NCBI RefSeq assembly: GCF_000949135.2
Contig: NZ_JTAN02000021.1
Coordinates: forward strand, 868,001-932,000
Length of the DNA stretch: 64,000 nucleotides
Source: Burkholderia sp. USMB20
GTDB taxonomy: Bacteria; Pseudomonadota; Gammaproteobacteria; Burkholderiales; Burkholderiaceae
Reading direction: 5' to 3'
Made by a program: the position numbers and the translations under genes. Every line of letters starts with the position of its first letter. Positions within the stretch are counted from its first letter, which is position 1. The notes beneath the pieces are model-generated. The model ran no database searches and was not told the origin of the DNA. It saw only the letters and a program-made list of their open reading frames with translations. Shown piece after piece: positions 61,314-64,000 of the stretch.

Positions 61314-62642
61314 TCATCGATAAAAAATGCCCAGCACCTGAACGCTCGTCGACTCCGGCATCGCGCCGAAGCGGCTCCACGACGGCCCGCCCTGATGCAG
61401 CCATTGCAGCGCGACGTCGAAGCGGTCGAAACGCCGCCGCAACTCGAGCCAGTATTGCCGGCCGCCGCCGAGATCGGCCTGCACGAAGCCCGACAGGTCG
61501 AGGCGACGCACGCCGACATTGCGCCACGCCGCCATCACGAACACGCCGTGACGGGTTTGCAGTTCCTGCGCGGCAATCGAGGTCTGCACCGCACGGCTCC
61601 AAGCGAGCGGGTTCGCGCGCTGCAACGACCGCCATTGCGCCGCGTTTGCGCCGCCGCCGTTGCTCTGGAATTCGGCGGTCAGCGACAGGTCGACCGGCAG
61701 CGTCCACGTCGCGCCCACCGATGAACTGGTGCGAAACGCACGATCGTCGGCCGCGCCGGTGGCACGCGCGATCAGCGAACGCCGGTAGCCGCCCGTCCAC
61801 TCGACGTACGCGACCACCGAGTTGCCGAGCAGCACGCTCAGATTCTGGCCGAACTGCGGCGCCTGCCCGCTTTCGCCGTAGACGATCCATTGCGGCTGGA
61901 TCGCCGCAGTGAGCCGCTGGCTCGCGACGAGCATCCAGCGGTCGACGCCGTTGGTGCGCTGCAGGTCGGACGACGCGGCCGGATCGCCCGGCAGGCTGCG
62001 GCGCTCGAGCCGCGGCGACAGCAGCGCCGCGAGCGAGCCCGAGTCCCACACCTGTTGTGCGCGCAGCCCGACCGTGCCGAGCCGGTTCGTGTGCCGGCTG
62101 TCCGGATCGGGCGGCACGTCGAGACTCACCGCCCCGGCCCGGAAGAAGTCGGTCGGGTTGTAGCCGATCGCCGCGCCGAGCCGCTCGTTCACGCGCCCCG
62201 CGTCGACGACGAACGCGGGCGACGCGCGCCAGCTCGCATACGCTTCCTTCACGAGCGTCACGTCGCGCGACGACGTGCGCGACGTGCCGAGCGGATCGAA
62301 GCGGTCGAAGCGCATCGAGAAATGCGCGGCGAACGACGGCGTCAGCCACTGGCCGTATTCGAACTCGATCGACAGCTGGTTGCGGCCGGCCTCGCCGCCG
62401 TCGCGATAGCGGCTCGCGCGCAGCGCGTCCTGCACGTTCAGCTTCCACGGCTTCGCGGTGTCGGCGGGCGTCGCGGCCGGCTGGTCGGCCAGCGCGAGCG
62501 CCGCGGCGTCGGCCGCGTCGACGCCGGCCGTGCCATCCGCCGCACCCGCTCCACCCGCCCCACCCGCATCCGCTGCACGCACGAGCGCAGGCAGCAGCAC
62601 GAACGCGAGCGCGGCGATCCGGCCTCGGCGCCGCGCCGTCAT
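61314..62642 (-). CDS. Outer-membrane beta-barrel protein
   Basis: A 442-residue protein with a signal peptide (RRGRIAALAFVLLPALVRAADA) and a glycine/alanine-rich linker. From about residue 65, alternating aromatic-rich strands suggest a beta-barrel, ending in GIFYR (aromatic terminus). Segments RNQLSIEFEYGQWL and NERLGAAIGYNPTDFFRAG occur. It resembles porin-like outer-membrane proteins found next to LolA-like and FtsX-like genes. The ATG overlaps the stop of the LolA-like gene by four bases (ATGA). Confidence 0.7.
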   Translation of the reverse strand: MTARRRGRIAALAFVLLPALVRAADAGGAGGAGAADGTAGVDAADAAALALADQPAATPADTAKPWKLNVQDALRASRYRDGGEAGRNQLSIEFEYGQWLTPSFAAHFSMRFDRFDPLGTSRTSSRDVTLVKEAYASWRASPAFVVDAGRVNERLGAAIGYNPTDFFRAGAVSLDVPPDPDSRHTNRLGTVGLRAQQVWDSGSLAALLSPRLERRSLPGDPAASSDLQRTNGVDRWMLVASQRLTAAIQPQWIVYGESGQAPQFGQNLSVLLGNSVVAYVEWTGGYRRSLIARATGAADDRAFRTSSSVGATWTLPVDLSLTAEFQSNGGGANAAQWRSLQRANPLAWSRAVQTSIAAQELQTRHGVFVMAAWRNVGVRRLDLSGFVQADLGGGRQYWLELRRRFDRFDVALQWLHQGGPSWSRFGAMPESTSVQVLGIFYR

Positions 62643-63418
62643 TGCGCCTGGAAGCGGGACAGGTAGTCGCGCTGCAGCCATGCATCGGGAATGTCGCGCC
62701 ACGCGTAGTCCGAGAAACGCATGACCGTGACCCAGTTGCTGTCGAGCCCGTCGACGATGACGGTCTCGGTCGGCCGCTCGACGCCCAGTTGCATCGTGTA
62801 GCGGCGATAGAACGCGGTCTTCAGCAGCCGGTCGCTTTCCGAATAGAAGCGTGCCTTCAGCGGCCGGTTGTTCGCCGCGTCGATCCAGATCTCGATGCGG
62901 CGATACGTGAGCCCGTCGCCGTGGCCGGCAAGCGCGAGCCGGTACGCGCGACGGGTCTGCCGATCGCCGTCGACGATGTCCTCGACGCCCTTCAGCGCGG
63001 CCGTATAGTCGTGCGCGAGATTGACCGTCACGACGTCGCCGTTCGCGGCCTGGCCGAGCAGCCGCTGGTCCGGCGAGATCCGCACGCTGGCCTGGTTCGC
63101 CGGATCGTAGAACCACAGGTCGTTGCCGTTCTTCAGCATCAGCTTGCCCGTGTCGCGCGCCGGCGCGACGAAGCGCACCAGCGTGCGGAACGCACCGCCG
63201 GGCGCGTCGGGCTTCGAATAGATCGACAGCGTATTGCCGTCGACCTGCTTGCCGGACCGGTACTCGACGAGCGTCGCGGTCAGCACGAACGATTTCTCCG
63301 GTGTGCGGATCGCGTCGCTCGCCGCGAGCACCTTCTGCGGATCGGGCGCCGGCTGCGCACGCGCGACGCCGGCCAGGAACGAAAGACTCAGACAGCATGA
63401 AACGAACAGGCGACGCAC
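62639..63418 (-). CDS. LolA-like outer-membrane lipoprotein-sorting-type periplasmic protein
   Basis: A 259-residue protein with a Sec signal (RRLFVSCCLSLSFLAGVARA cleaved before QPAP) and the LolA/LolB-like half-barrel fold of the outer membrane lipoprotein-sorting family (VRFVAPARDTGKLMLKNGNDLWFYDPANQASVRIS and YRRIEIWIDAANNRPLKARFYSES in parts). These proteins sit beside FtsX-type permeases and may shuttle lipid or lipoprotein. It follows the permease by 51 bases and overlaps the outer-membrane gene by 4 bases. Confidence 0.8.
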   Translation of the reverse strand: MRRLFVSCCLSLSFLAGVARAQPAPDPQKVLAASDAIRTPEKSFVLTATLVEYRSGKQVDGNTLSIYSKPDAPGGAFRTLVRFVAPARDTGKLMLKNGNDLWFYDPANQASVRISPDQRLLGQAANGDVVTVNLAHDYTAALKGVEDIVDGDRQTRRAYRLALAGHGDGLTYRRIEIWIDAANNRPLKARFYSESDRLLKTAFYRRYTMQLGVERPTETVIVDGLDSNWVTVMRFSDYAWRDIPDAWLQRDYLSRFQAQ

Positions 63419-63469
63419 GGGCGCTCTCCCGAAAGTGAAGTGAACGAAAAACGCGGCAATCGGGCGACC

Positions 63470-64000
63470 TCACACGTGCCGCAGCGCATCGACGATCGAC
63501 AGCCGCGCCGCATGCCGCGACGGCAGCCACGCGGACAGCCCGGCCACGCACGCTAGCCCGGCGAACGTGACGGCGATGGTTCGCCACTCGCCCCACACGC
63601 GCACCGTCAGCGCGACGGCGTCGATCCGCGCGGGCGGCGTCCAGGCCAGCCCGCTGCGATTGACGATCGCGGCAATGGCGAGCGCGACCAGCACGCCGAG
63701 CGACGCGCCGGCCACGCCGAGCAGCGCGCCCTCGCAGACGAACAGCGCCTGGATGCCGCCGCGCCGCATGCCCATCGCGCGCAGCGTGCCGATCTCGACG
63801 GTGCGCTCGATGATCGCGGTGCTCATCGTGTTGCTGATCACGAACAGCACGATCGCGCTGATCAGCACGAACACGAAACCGAAGATCACCGAGAACATCC
63901 GGTTGGTCTGGTCGTAGAACGGGTTCAGCGTCGCGAAATCGACGACGTCGAGCGCCTGCCCGTCGAAGCCGCCGTGCAGCAGCTGTTCGATGCGCGCGCG
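63470..64000 (-). CDS. FtsX/MacB-type ABC permease, C-terminal part (cut by window end)
   Basis: The frame is open to the window edge, so the start lies beyond 64000. The visible 176 residues include the tail of a periplasmic domain and three hydrophobic segments: FGFVFVLISAIVLFVI, LLGVAGASLGVLVALAIAAIV and ITVTFAGLACVAGLSAWLPSR-like. The coupling motif ERTVEIGTLRAMGMRRGGIQALF is diagnostic of FtsX/LolC/MacB permeases, and the C-terminal SIVDALRHV is also typical. The matching ATPase should lie outside the window. It heads the operon that ends with lipA and lif. Confidence 0.88.
   Translation of the reverse strand, partial: RARIEQLLHGGFDGQALDVVDFATLNPFYDQTNRMFSVIFGFVFVLISAIVLFVISNTMSTAIIERTVEIGTLRAMGMRRGGIQALFVCEGALLGVAGASLGVLVALAIAAIVNRSGLAWTPPARIDAVALTVRVWGEWRTIAVTFAGLACVAGLSAWLPSRHAARLSIVDALRHV

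Overview
The window is GC-rich with strong third-position GC bias. Its contents are typical of a Burkholderia, most likely a Burkholderia cepacia complex secondary replicon: an OmpC-type porin, a LipA/lipase-foldase pair, a DUF3331 protein, many LysR regulators, and several ABC uptake and c-di-GMP genes. This assignment is an inference from gene content. There are no rRNAs, tRNAs, CRISPR arrays, insertion sequences or phage genes. Both ends cut a gene: a LysR regulator at the left and an FtsX-type permease at the right.

Region 1 (1-9.1 kb): a partial LysR gene, a MAPEG-family membrane protein, alanine racemase and an ECHDC3-like crotonase. These are followed by a tightly coupled five-gene minus-strand operon (8727 to 3602). 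It encodes a membrane CheA-like kinase with HAMP, PAS, Hpt and ATPase domains, a shortened MCP-like protein, a CheX-like protein, a receiver-CheX fusion and a stand-alone CheY. It has no CheW, CheR or CheB.

Region 2 (9.1-32.2 kb) is the most interesting part. A BetI-like TetR gene sits in a catabolic island with an arginine:pyruvate transaminase (AruH-like), a 2-ketoarginine decarboxylase (AruI-like) and two ABC uptake systems (HisJQMP-like and PotABCD-like). The island also has an AstE-like deacylase, an ADP-forming acyl-CoA synthetase, an acyl-CoA dehydrogenase, a crotonase, a hot-dog thioesterase, a KauB/PuuC-like aldehyde dehydrogenase, a FAD-linked oxidase and a porin. Three promoters in the island share one architecture: -35 TTGAAC, a 17-base spacer, -10 TATACT, with an inverted repeat of the form GTTGAAC-N4-RTTYARCA over the -35 and spacer. 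A fourth copy lies ahead of the thioesterase. I infer one TetR regulon. It would take up and transaminate arginine or a related compound, decarboxylate it, oxidise the aldehyde, and then process the acid as a CoA thioester.

Region 3 (32.2-40.2 kb): an orphan VapB antitoxin, a carboxylesterase, and an aspartate/asparagine block (permease, aspartase, LysR regulator, rhizobial-type asparaginase). A DUF2891 gene follows, next to a DUF969/DUF979 deletion scar.

Region 4 (40.2-58.3 kb): signalling and small genes. These include a wspF-wspR pair without the rest of the Wsp system, two GGDEF-EAL proteins, an OmpR-type regulator with a degenerate receiver, a Crp/Fnr regulator and two LysR genes (one next to a YcaC-like hydrolase). 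Two further deletion scars (FUSC/HlyD and an acyl-CoA dehydrogenase C-terminus) and an eight-copy heptanucleotide repeat are also here.

Region 5 (58.7-64 kb): a minus-strand operon in which lipase and its foldase are translationally coupled behind an FtsX-type permease, a LolA-like protein, an outer-membrane barrel and a DUF4345 protein.
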